Positions 6,409-13,041 of a stretch of DNA of 15,214 bases are shown piece by piece. The notes beneath the pieces were generated by a model. The model did no database searches, had not been told where the DNA came from, and saw only the letters and a list, made by a program, of their open reading frames with translations. The translations under genes were made by a program, and so were the position numbers. The stretch spans positions 1-15,214 of the forward strand of contig JAEXZY010000132.1 in NCBI GenBank assembly GCA_023404955.1, written 5' to 3'. Numbering within the stretch: position 1 is the first letter of the stretch; the number at the start of each line of letters is the position of its first letter. Source of the DNA: Actinomycetes bacterium (GTDB taxonomy: Bacteria > Actinomycetota > Actinomycetes > Mycobacteriales > Mycobacteriaceae).

Positions 6409-8082
6409 TCAGGCTGCGACGTTCTGCGGTTCCGCCTGTCCTGCCGCGACGGTGAGCAGTTCCGGAATCGTGAGCAAGCCCCAGCCGGTGTTCACGGGTC
6501 CTTGCGCTGTCCCCAGCCACGGCACCACACCCGGGTCGGGCACGACGTCGAGGTGGTAGGCCTGGATGCCGGGCAGGTGGTACTGGAAGAAGTTGCCGAA
6601 GAAGTCGTACAGGAAGACGAGGTTCCTGATCGGGCCGGTCTTCCACAGCGTTGCCGCGTTCAACAGGGGCGTCATGGCGGCCGGATCGCCGATCAGCACG
6701 ATGTTGCCGTAGTGCGGCTTGCTGCCACCGTCGGGCACGTAGGGCGGCATGAGTGGTTGCAGACCCGGCAGGTCGGTCGCCATGAACCCCGCCGGATCGC
6801 CGTAGGTGATGATGTTGACGAACATCGAGTCCCGGCCGTTTCCGTCGACCGTCGAGTTCATGCCGGGTGCCTCGAAGCTGACGCCGGGCAGGCCGAGCTG
6901 TTGAGCGACGTACTGCGCCTCCCAGCCGCCGAGTGAGTGCCCGGTGACGAAGACGTCGTCGGCGGCGTAGCCCTGCTTCGCCGCGGCGGCCTGCACCCGT
7001 TTGGCGAAGCGCAGCGCGTCGTAGAACGCGCGGGGAGTCTTCGAGGTGAAGACGACCTGTAGGTCGGTGAACAGCTGGGCTCCGGCAATCAGCGGGTTGA
7101 ACAGCAGGTTCGTCCCACCGGTGGTGCCCTGGTAGGCGATGACGACCTGCCCGTCGGGCGTCACCCAGGCGCGGGCGGCCATGCCGGACAGGATGTTCGC
7201 CGAGGCCAGTTGAAAGCCGTTGACGGTGAACGGAACCAGCCCCTCGGGTGTCGTTCCGAGCCCGTAGCCGGAGGCCGACGCGTTGAGGAACTGCGCCACG
7301 GTCGGCGTCGCGCCCGTCGGGGGGCCGTCGTAGGTCACCGCCGGAATCGGAGGCTGCGGCGGCGGGGTCCGGTCCAGCCGCAGCCACCTCTCACTTTCTC
7401 GGAAGAACGCGAACAGCAGATCGTTGATCGGCGGGATGATCTTGATGGGTGGTTGCGGACCACTCGTCGACGACGTGATGTCCAGGACCTGCAGCACGGT
7501 GTTGATCAACCGCCCGGGCAGCTGCACCAGCTTGCCCAGGGGCGAGAGCGGTTGCGGGACCGGTACGTCGGCGGTGGACGGCGCGGTGAGCGCAGCGGCA
7601 CCGACGGCGGGCTCGGTGACAGTCGGCGGCTCGGCCTGTTGTTCGCTGCGGACGATCCTCAGGTGGCGCGTCGGCAGCGCGTCGTCGGCGGCAGTTGCGG
7701 TTGTCTCCTGCTCGGGTTCCTGCCGGGTATTGCCCTCGCTCCGGTCTGTGTCCCTGTCGATGTTCGCGTCCTCGCGCCGGGCCTCGCGGTCAACCTTGCG
7801 CTGCTCCCGGCTCTCCTGGACGCGCTCGGTGAAGCGCTTCCACGAGGGACGCTCGGAACGATCAGTGGCCTCCGCTGCGTCGGCGGGGTCCGTCGGCTTC
7901 GGCGTCGCGGAGTCCGACACGTGCGTCACGGACGGGGTGCCGGTCTCGCCCGGGTCGGCCCACGCCGGTGCCGGCGCAGGGAACGCAGCGAAGGCCGCGC
8001 ACAGCGCCGCGGCCGCAACAGTCGTTCGAACGCGCCAGCGTCGATCTGCGCGTCGTACCTCAACCGCACCGCGTGTTTCCAT
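6409..8082 (-). CDS. Secreted lipase/esterase with GHSLGG nucleophile elbow
   Basis: The 557-residue protein has an N-terminal basic region and signal peptide (core TTVAAAALCAAFAAFPAPAPAWA). A strongly charged, disordered linker rich in Arg, Glu, Asp and Thr follows (to about residue 200), then a short hydrophobic stretch (RLINTVLQVLDI with PPINDLLFAFFRESERW) seen in mycobacterial surface proteins, and a catalytic domain from about residue 250. The domain resembles class 3-type lipases: VIAYQGTTGG before the elbow, then TGHSLGGWEAQ with Ser383, a probable acid in TYGDPAGF and a probable His in QAYHLDVVPDPG. It likely hydrolyses extracellular lipid esters; the substrate is unknown. ATG 8082 has GGTGG 9 nt upstream; GTG 8085 is an equally possible start, 6 nt away. 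The promoter region carries a CRP-like site. Confidence 0.85.
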   Translation of the reverse strand: METRGAVEVRRADRRWRVRTTVAAAALCAAFAAFPAPAPAWADPGETGTPSVTHVSDSATPKPTDPADAAEATDRSERPSWKRFTERVQESREQRKVDREARREDANIDRDTDRSEGNTRQEPEQETTATAADDALPTRHLRIVRSEQQAEPPTVTEPAVGAAALTAPSTADVPVPQPLSPLGKLVQLPGRLINTVLQVLDITSSTSGPQPPIKIIPPINDLLFAFFRESERWLRLDRTPPPQPPIPAVTYDGPPTGATPTVAQFLNASASGYGLGTTPEGLVPFTVNGFQLASANILSGMAARAWVTPDGQVVIAYQGTTGGTNLLFNPLIAGAQLFTDLQVVFTSKTPRAFYDALRFAKRVQAAAAKQGYAADDVFVTGHSLGGWEAQYVAQQLGLPGVSFEAPGMNSTVDGNGRDSMFVNIITYGDPAGFMATDLPGLQPLMPPYVPDGGSKPHYGNIVLIGDPAAMTPLLNAATLWKTGPIRNLVFLYDFFGNFFQYHLPGIQAYHLDVVPDPGVVPWLGTAQGPVNTGWGLLTIPELLTVAAGQAEPQNVAA

Positions 8083-8117
8083 CACCGCAAACCACCCGTC
8101 CCTCGAAGTGCGCCGGT

Positions 8118-8133
8118 GACAACATACGTTGTC
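8118..8133. promoter_or_regulatory. Operator-like palindrome (GACAAC-N4-GTTGTC) over the lipase -10
   Basis: The 16-bp sequence GACAACATACGTTGTC is palindromic at 14 of 16 positions, with perfect 6-bp arms. It fully contains the minus-strand -10 hexamer TATGTT (8126-8121), so a protein bound here would block the lipase promoter. The form fits a dimeric helix-turn-helix repressor such as a TetR-type protein, but no such regulator gene is in the window. Confidence 0.5.
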
Positions 8134-8149
8134 GTGTGAGCGCAGTCAC
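8121..8149 (-). promoter_or_regulatory. Predicted sigma-A-type promoter of the lipase gene
   Basis: On the minus strand, GTGACT (8149-8144) and TATGTT (8126-8121) are separated by 17 bp, close to TTGACN-17-TANNNT. The predicted start near 8114 gives a leader of about 30 nt that contains the GGTGG ribosome binding site. The -35 lies in the CRP-like site and the -10 inside the neighbouring palindrome. Confidence 0.5.
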
Positions 8150-8150
8150 A
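8135..8150. promoter_or_regulatory. CRP/Cmr-type binding site, perfect TGTGA-N6-TCACA
   Basis: TGTGAGCGCAGTCACA matches both half-sites of the CRP consensus exactly; mycobacterial cAMP receptor proteins (Rv3676-type) use the same TGTGA-N6-TCACA site. It lies over the predicted -35 of the lipase gene and about 260 bp from the glycoside hydrolase start, so the lipase is the likelier target. Its centre would be near -28 relative to the predicted start, a position more typical of repression than of class II activation. Confidence 0.65.
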
Positions 8151-8303
8151 TATCGGGTTGGACGATCACACAGTCGAAGAGGGTGGTTTGTGGTCGACCA
8201 TGGCTTTCGGGATTGCTGCGCAGATCGGCGCTCATGGCTCTCCCGAACCTGCGGGCTGAGGGGTCGGGCCATCGACAGCCGCCTCGATCGCAGCAGTTCC
8301 GGG

Positions 8304-8331
8304 TTGTCTCATCTCGGCGAACCGTTACACT
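8304..8331 (+). promoter_or_regulatory. Predicted sigma-A-type promoter of the clan-A glycoside hydrolase gene
   Basis: TTGTCT (8304-8309) and TACACT (8326-8331) are separated by 16 bp, a fair match to TTGACN and TANNNT. The expected start near 8338 leaves a leader of about 64 nt. Confidence 0.45.
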
Positions 8332-8401
8332 TCCGTCAATTGCCGGACAACACGGGGGATCGGCGCCGAGATGCTTCAACTGGTCGGGGGTGATCTTGAA
8401 A

Positions 8402-10555
8402 ATGGCTCGACAGCATGACTTTTCGAACACCACACAGCGCGCACCGCGCGGCCTCACCGACTTCGAGAAAGCCGGCGCAGAGTTTGCGTACGCCGCTACG
8501 GGTGCGGCCCGACCCGCTGGCCCTCGCGGCTCCGCATGGGTAGGGCGCGCCGGCGCGCTCGCCGTCGCGCTCGGCATCGGCGCGGCCGTTCTCTCCACGC
8601 CGTGTGTGGCCTTTGCTGATGCCAGCGGCTCCGAGGATGCCGGCTCGACGACGCAGAGCACCTCCAGCGCGTCGACTGCCACCCGGTCGGGAACTGTCGA
8701 CGCCGCCGATGAGACCCCGGTGTCTCGCGCCGAGACTCGTTCCTCGCGGCGCCAGGGCTCCGTCCGGGAGGCGCGACGGACCACCGAGCGCCGGGTCACC
8801 ACACGTCGGACACGCGACACGGACGACGGGCGGGCACCTCGATGGCGGGAGAGGGCAGAGACCGCGTCGATCGACTCTCCGGCACCGTCGTCGAGCACCG
8901 GGCCCGCTCACACAGAGAGCTCCGCTCCGTTCACCGTGAGCCCGGCAGCCGAGGCGCCGGTCATCCCCGCGGAGTCGACCCAACCGACCACCCGGGTGCG
9001 GATGTGGCTGGCGACTCGCCAGACACGCGATCAGTCCCGCTCCCCGGCGCACGACCCGGTTTCCCCTGCGGTGGTGCCCCTGGTGTGGGGGGCGGCGCTG
9101 ACCGCACGTCGAGATGCGCTGGCGGACCGGATCCAGCTGTTCAGTTCCAGTGTTCAGCGGCTGAGCCTCCAACTGCAGACGACGACGAAGGCCGGCAGGA
9201 CCCCCTCGATCACCGTCGGCTTCCCGGCGGGTACCACGTACCTGACCGAGGGGGACGGCGAGCCACACGTCGAGCTGGTGACGGTCCAGTTGTCCGGCGC
9301 ATCCAAGACCGCGGTCACTGTCGGCTACACCGTGTCCGGCTACACGGGCACCGGATACCGGGCAACGGCAGGCGAAGACTTCGTCGCCGCCACCGGTTCG
9401 ATCGTGTTCGCGCCGGGTCAGACATCGGCGACGATTCCGATCACGGTCATCGGCGACACGAAGTACGAGCCCGACGAGATCGTCCGCGTCGAACTGACCA
9501 GTGCCGTGGGAGCGTTGATCGTGCGGACCGCCGGTCAGCTGGTCGGGCAGACTAATGCCGTGATCGCCGACGACGATCCGGCGTCCGGTATCGGCATGAC
9601 ACTCCATCTTCGCGGCGCCGATGCGGCGACCGTGAAGAAGGAATTCGACCTCATGGCCGAGATGGGCGTGACGTGGGTGCGCATCGACATCGACTGGTCA
9701 GCGGTCCAGCCGACGAAGCGCGGACTGAATTGGGCACCCACGGACCTTCTCGTCAACGAGGCGATCGCCCATCAGATGAACGTGCTCGTGATGCTGGGCT
9801 ACACCCCGAGCTGGGCGCGCTCGACCGCGACACAATCCCTGACCGATCCCACTCACGCCCGGCCCACCGATCTGGCCGAGTTCGCGAAGTTCGCCCAGCT
9901 GGCCGCGCAGCGGTACGCGCCGCTGGGAGTGAGTTCCTGGGAAGTCTGGAACGAACCGAACACCGCCAAGTTCTGGCCCACCATGCCCGACGCCGATGAA
10001 TACGGCCGACTGTTCAGGGCGGCCGCGACAGCCATCCGTGGAGTCGACCCCCGCGCAACGCTTCTCATCGGCGGTCTCAGCCCGCAGTACGACGGTGCGA
10101 TGACCGAAACGCCTCCTGTCACGTACCTCGAACAGCTCTACGCCAACGGGACCGCCCAGCTCGCCGACGCGATCGCCGTGCACCCGTACAGCTACCCGTA
10201 TCTGCCGATGGATCCTGTCCAACCGCAGGAGGGTGGCTTCTACGATCTACCTGCGCTACAGGCCGTCATGGCCAGCCACGGCGACGGCAACAAACAGGTC
10301 TGGATCACCGAATACGGCGCGCCCACGGGGACGAGTGTCAACGCCGTCACGGAGGATCAACAGGCAGCGATCATGCTGCAGGCTCGCGATCAGGTCGCGC
10401 TCTGGAACTGGGCAGGTCCGCTGATCTACTACGAGCTGGTCGACGGCGGAACGAACCCTGCCGACGGTGAGCAGAACTTCGGTGTGCTCCGCGCCGACCT
10501 GTCGCTCAAGGCTGCTGCACGGGCATTGATCAACGCGGCGACTGTTCGGTTGTGA
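8402..10555 (+). CDS. Secreted Calx-beta domain / clan GH-A glycoside hydrolase (GH39- or PslG-like)
   Basis: The 717-residue protein has a basic N-terminal region of about 45 residues, a signal peptide core (VGRAGALAVALGIGAAVL, cleavage near AFADA), and a disordered Thr/Ser/Arg-rich linker to about 265. A Calx-beta-type domain (about 268-390: TYLTEGDGEP, DFVAATGSIVFAPG, IPITVIGDTKYEPDE, ending IADDDP) precedes a TIM-barrel glycosidase (about 391-717). The barrel has the clan-A catalytic pair: acid/base Glu518 in WEVWNEPN and nucleophile Glu637 in VWITEYGAPT, plus MGVTWVRIDIDWSAVQP and YTPSWAR. The substrate is unknown; GH39-like enzymes such as PslG cut exopolysaccharide. ATG 8402 was chosen; an in-frame GTG at 8390 lies in the G-rich tract just upstream. 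Other upstream in-frame starts would put more than 90 unrelated residues ahead of the signal peptide. The 3' end overlaps nagA by 26 bp on the opposite strand. Confidence 0.88.
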   Translation: MARQHDFSNTTQRAPRGLTDFEKAGAEFAYAATGAARPAGPRGSAWVGRAGALAVALGIGAAVLSTPCVAFADASGSEDAGSTTQSTSSASTATRSGTVDAADETPVSRAETRSSRRQGSVREARRTTERRVTTRRTRDTDDGRAPRWRERAETASIDSPAPSSSTGPAHTESSAPFTVSPAAEAPVIPAESTQPTTRVRMWLATRQTRDQSRSPAHDPVSPAVVPLVWGAALTARRDALADRIQLFSSSVQRLSLQLQTTTKAGRTPSITVGFPAGTTYLTEGDGEPHVELVTVQLSGASKTAVTVGYTVSGYTGTGYRATAGEDFVAATGSIVFAPGQTSATIPITVIGDTKYEPDEIVRVELTSAVGALIVRTAGQLVGQTNAVIADDDPASGIGMTLHLRGADAATVKKEFDLMAEMGVTWVRIDIDWSAVQPTKRGLNWAPTDLLVNEAIAHQMNVLVMLGYTPSWARSTATQSLTDPTHARPTDLAEFAKFAQLAAQRYAPLGVSSWEVWNEPNTAKFWPTMPDADEYGRLFRAAATAIRGVDPRATLLIGGLSPQYDGAMTETPPVTYLEQLYANGTAQLADAIAVHPYSYPYLPMDPVQPQEGGFYDLPALQAVMASHGDGNKQVWITEYGAPTGTSVNAVTEDQQAAIMLQARDQVALWNWAGPLIYYELVDGGTNPADGEQNFGVLRADLSLKAAARALINAATVRL

Positions 10556-11681
10556 CCCAGGCGCCTCTGCGCATCGCCCCGCTCACCTCCAGCCGCTCAT
10601 CGAGCACCACGAGGTCGGCGGCCGATCCGGCGGCGAGTTCGGCGCTGGGCAGTCCGAGCGCTCGGGCCGGGTTCACCGACGTCTGCGCCACCGCGGCCTG
10701 CATCGCCTCGTCACGAGGAGCGCCGGAGTTGGCGACAGCAAACCGCAACACCTGGTCCATCGTGGCTGTGCTGCCCGCGATGGTGTCGCTGCCCGCCACC
10801 CGGGCCACGCCGCCGGCGACGTCGACCGCCAACGGGCCGAGGTCATAGCGGCCGTCCGGCATGCCGGTTGCCGCCATCGCATCGGTGATCAACGAGATGC
10901 GTTCGTGGCCAACAGCTTTCGTAACCAGTCGATAGATGGCGGGATCGAGGTGCACTCCATCGGTGATCAGTTCCACCGTGACACGCCCGTCTTCCAGCAG
11001 CGCGGCGACCGGACCCGGCTCCCGGCGATCCAAGGGGCGCATCGCGTTGAACAGGTGAGTGGCGACCGTCGCGCCGGCGTCGATCGCGGCTCGCGTCTGT
11101 GTGTATGTCGCCTCGGTGTGCCCGATCGCGGCCACGACTCCTGCAGCGGTGATCTGCTTGATCGCGGCGATGGCCCCGGCACGTTCGGGAGCGAGGGTGA
11201 CCATCCGGATGGTGCCGTCGCCGGCCTCCAGAACGGCGTCGATCTCCGCCGGGTCGGGGTCCCGCATCAGCGCCGGTTGATGGGCTCCGCAGCGCTGCGG
11301 GGAAAGCCACGGACCTTCCAGATGGATGCCGTCGAGCAGCCCGGACCGGACGTCGCGTGCCAGCGCGGTGACTTGGCGGAGCAGGTCATCACGATCGGCG
11401 GTCACCAATGATGCGATCAGCGTGGTGGTTCCGCGGCGGCGATGTGTGGCGACCGCGGTGGCGGTCTGCTCGGAATCGGCGGCGGTGAAGTTCGCACCGC
11501 CGCCGCCGTGCAGGTGGGTGTCGACGAACCCCGGCACCACGGTGACCGGGCCGAGGTCGCGGTCGACCGGCGCGGGCGCGTCGCCCTCGCCGAGTGCTCG
11601 GATCGAATCGCCGCTGACCTCTATCCATCCTGGCCGCAGATATCGTCGGCCGGTCAGGACGGCATCGGCGCGCAGCAGCAC
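10530..11681 (-). CDS. nagA: N-acetylglucosamine-6-phosphate deacetylase
   Basis: NagA removes the acetyl group from GlcNAc-6-P to give GlcN-6-P, the step before NagB. The 383-residue protein has the amidohydrolase metal and catalytic set: HLH (His56, His58), Glu122 in HLEGPWLSP, His188 in IGHT, His209 in HLFNAM, and the general acid/base Asp267 in LITDAM. Cys131 lies in the loop after the Glu motif (PQRCGAH), where I recall a Cys that is conserved in mycobacterial NagA structures. The GTG at 11681 begins one nucleotide after the nagB stop (TGA-G-GTG), so translation is coupled. Upstream starts up to 11762 would run into nagB and add non-family residues. It is the last gene of crr-nagB-nagA, and its end overlaps the convergent glycosidase gene. 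Confidence 0.95.
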   Translation of the reverse strand: MLLRADAVLTGRRYLRPGWIEVSGDSIRALGEGDAPAPVDRDLGPVTVVPGFVDTHLHGGGGANFTAADSEQTATAVATHRRRGTTTLIASLVTADRDDLLRQVTALARDVRSGLLDGIHLEGPWLSPQRCGAHQPALMRDPDPAEIDAVLEAGDGTIRMVTLAPERAGAIAAIKQITAAGVVAAIGHTEATYTQTRAAIDAGATVATHLFNAMRPLDRREPGPVAALLEDGRVTVELITDGVHLDPAIYRLVTKAVGHERISLITDAMAATGMPDGRYDLGPLAVDVAGGVARVAGSDTIAGSTATMDQVLRFAVANSGAPRDEAMQAAVAQTSVNPARALGLPSAELAAGSAADLVVLDERLEVSGAMRRGAWVTTEQSPR

Positions 11682-11682
11682 C

Positions 11683-12468
11683 TCAGATGCCCTGCCAATC
11701 CGGCTTGCTGCGATACGTCTCTCGGTAATAGTCGACGAGTTGGAGTCGTCGTGCCGCGGCATCGTCCAACAGCACAGTGACGTGCGGATGGTGTTGCAAC
11801 ACCGTCGCGGGCCACATAGCGCTGACCGCCCCTTCGACCAGATGGTGCACGGCTTCGGCCTTGCCTCGCCCGGTCGCGACCAGCACGATGTGCCCCGCCT
11901 CGAGAATCGTGCCCAACCCCTGCGTCAAGCAGTGCGTCGGCACCGCGTCGAGGTCGTCGCCGAAGAATCGGGCGTTGTCGAGGCGGGTCTGCCGGGTCAG
12001 CGTCTTGATGCGGGTGCGCGACGCCAGCGACGACCCGGGTTCGTTGAACCCGATGTGCCCGTCGGTGCCGATCCCGAGGATCTGCAGGTCCACCCCTCCT
12101 GCAGCGCGCATCGCGTCCTCGTAGGCCGCGCACGCCGCGGGGATGTCGGCGGCCAGCCCGTCGGGACCCTGCACGGCACCGTCAGCGAAATCCACGCGGG
12201 CGGCGAACACCGCGTCGATGACGTTGCGGTAGCGCTCGGGGTGATCGGCGGGCAGCCCGACGTACTCGTCGAGGGTGAAGCCCTTGGCCTGCCGGAACGA
12301 CACCTCGCCCGCCTCGTACCGGGAGACCAACTCGTCGTAGATGCTCAGCGGGGAAGACCCGGTGGCAAGCCCGAGAACCGCGTCGGGTGTGCGTTCGAGC
12401 AACGCGCTCACGGCGTCGGCGGCGACGCGGCCGATCTCGATGCGATCCTGTAGGACAACGACTTCCAT
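11683..12468 (-). CDS. nagB: Glucosamine-6-phosphate deaminase
   Basis: NagB converts GlcN-6-P to fructose-6-P and ammonia, feeding amino sugar carbon into glycolysis. The 261-residue length is normal for the family. Signature segments are LGLATGSSP (phosphate loop, about 32-40), FTLDEYVGL with Asp67, and GIGTDGHIGFNEP with Asp136, His138 and Glu143, which correspond to E. coli Asp72, Asp141, His143 and Glu148. The C-terminus (TVLQHHPHVTVLLDDAAA) is also typical. The ATG overlaps the crr stop by one base (TGATG), giving tight coupling, and nagA follows after one base. Confidence 0.96.
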   Translation of the reverse strand: MEVVVLQDRIEIGRVAADAVSALLERTPDAVLGLATGSSPLSIYDELVSRYEAGEVSFRQAKGFTLDEYVGLPADHPERYRNVIDAVFAARVDFADGAVQGPDGLAADIPAACAAYEDAMRAAGGVDLQILGIGTDGHIGFNEPGSSLASRTRIKTLTRQTRLDNARFFGDDLDAVPTHCLTQGLGTILEAGHIVLVATGRGKAEAVHHLVEGAVSAMWPATVLQHHPHVTVLLDDAAARRLQLVDYYRETYRSKPDWQGI

Positions 12469-12938
12469 CAGGTGCCGGCCGTGAAGAGGCCGTCACCCGG
12501 GGTGAGTACCGCGCCTTCGAGAACGGCCTCGTCCGGGGTTATGTTGTCGGGTTCCCGCTCGTCCATCACCACAACGGGCACAATGGGATTCAACCCCTTG
12601 GCCACGATTGCGGGGACGTCATAGGTGGTCACCGTCTGTCCCGCGGTGACCTCGTCACCCTGGCTGACATGGGTGGTGAAACCCTCACCCTCGAGCGCGA
12701 CGGTGTCCAGGCCGAGGTGCACGAGCACACCGACGTTGTCGGTCGTCATGATCACGTAGGCGTGCGGCAGCAGCTTGAGCACCTTGCCCGACACCGGGGC
12801 GACCGCCTCGATCACCTCGCGCGGGGGATCCACGGCAGCGCCGTAGCCGACCATGCCCGCCGAGAACACCGGGTCGGGGACATCGGAGAGGGGGACCGCG
12901 CGTCCCGGAACGGGGGCGATGACGGACGTGGTGCTCAC
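12468..12938 (-). CDS. crr: PTS glucose-family EIIA component
   Basis: This soluble 156-residue protein accepts phosphate from HPr and passes it to the EIIB domain of the divergent permease. It has the EIIA-Glc fold sequence: APVSGKVLKL, the supporting His59 in PHAYVI, and the phosphorylated His74 in VLVHLGLDTVALEGEGF, with FTTHVSQGDEVTAGQ following. GTG 12938 is the start because a strong AAGGAG ribosome binding site (12952-12947) lies 8 nt upstream and the family N-terminus (VIAPVPGRAVPL) follows at once. It is the first gene of crr-nagB-nagA. Unlike E. coli, where nagE carries its own EIIA domain, the permease here ends with EIIB, so this separate EIIA is needed. Confidence 0.95.
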   Translation of the reverse strand: MSTTSVIAPVPGRAVPLSDVPDPVFSAGMVGYGAAVDPPREVIEAVAPVSGKVLKLLPHAYVIMTTDNVGVLVHLGLDTVALEGEGFTTHVSQGDEVTAGQTVTTYDVPAIVAKGLNPIVPVVVMDEREPDNITPDEAVLEGAVLTPGDGLFTAGT

Positions 12939-12955
12939 AGGCGCAACTCCTTTTG

Positions 12956-12978
12956 TCGATCGGATGAAAGCCGATCGA
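12956..12978. promoter_or_regulatory. Inverted repeat TCGATCGG-N7-CCGATCGA, candidate operator of the PTS/nag locus
   Basis: Perfect 8-bp arms flank a 7-nt centre (ATGAAAG) in the 103-bp gap between crr and the EIIBC gene. It sits just downstream of the predicted crr start and in the -35 zone of the EIIBC promoter, so one bound dimer could control both directions. It does not match the DasR/NagR-type TGGTCTAGACCA consensus. No regulator gene is nearby. Confidence 0.5.
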
Positions 12979-12982
12979 ACCA

Positions 12983-12992
12983 AGAATAGGCT
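12983..12992. promoter_or_regulatory. Overlapping divergent -10 elements of crr (-) and the PTS permease (+)
   Basis: AGAATAGGCT contains TAGGCT on the plus strand (12987-12992) and TATTCT on the minus strand (12988-12983), both fitting TANNNT and sharing two bases. This implies back-to-back promoters that cannot both be occupied at once. Neither -35 is convincing. Confidence 0.4.
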
Positions 12993-13041
12993 TGCGGAAC
13001 TTGCGCCCGGGCACCAAACCGTCGAGAAGGAAGGCTGACCT

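Larger units (their letters stand above)
8086..8401. other. Intergenic region between the divergent lipase and glycoside hydrolase genes
   Basis: This is the longest non-coding stretch in the window. The left part (8118-8150) holds two adjacent palindromes and the lipase promoter. The right part (8304-8331) holds a sigma-A-like promoter for the glycoside hydrolase, leaving a leader of about 64 nt ending in a G-rich tract. The middle (about 8155-8300) has small open frames in both directions but no convincing gene, no RNA fold I can recognise, and no repeat. Confidence 0.7.

Noticed and set aside
8360..8369. Palindrome TCGGCGCCGA upstream of the glycosidase
   Set aside because: A 10-bp GC-rich palindrome is expected by chance in DNA of this composition, and it is not aligned with the promoter elements.
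8336..9607. 423-codon minus-strand open frame over the glycosidase N-terminus
   Set aside because: It is a third-position GC shadow of the linker and Calx-beta coding region, with Arg/Gly-rich low complexity and no motif.
11326..12453. 375-codon plus-strand open frame opposite nagA-nagB
   Set aside because: It lies antisense to well-conserved enzymes and has no family features.
12646..12660. GGTGA-N5-TCACC inverted repeat
   Set aside because: It lies within the crr coding region in conserved codons and is not placed at a promoter.
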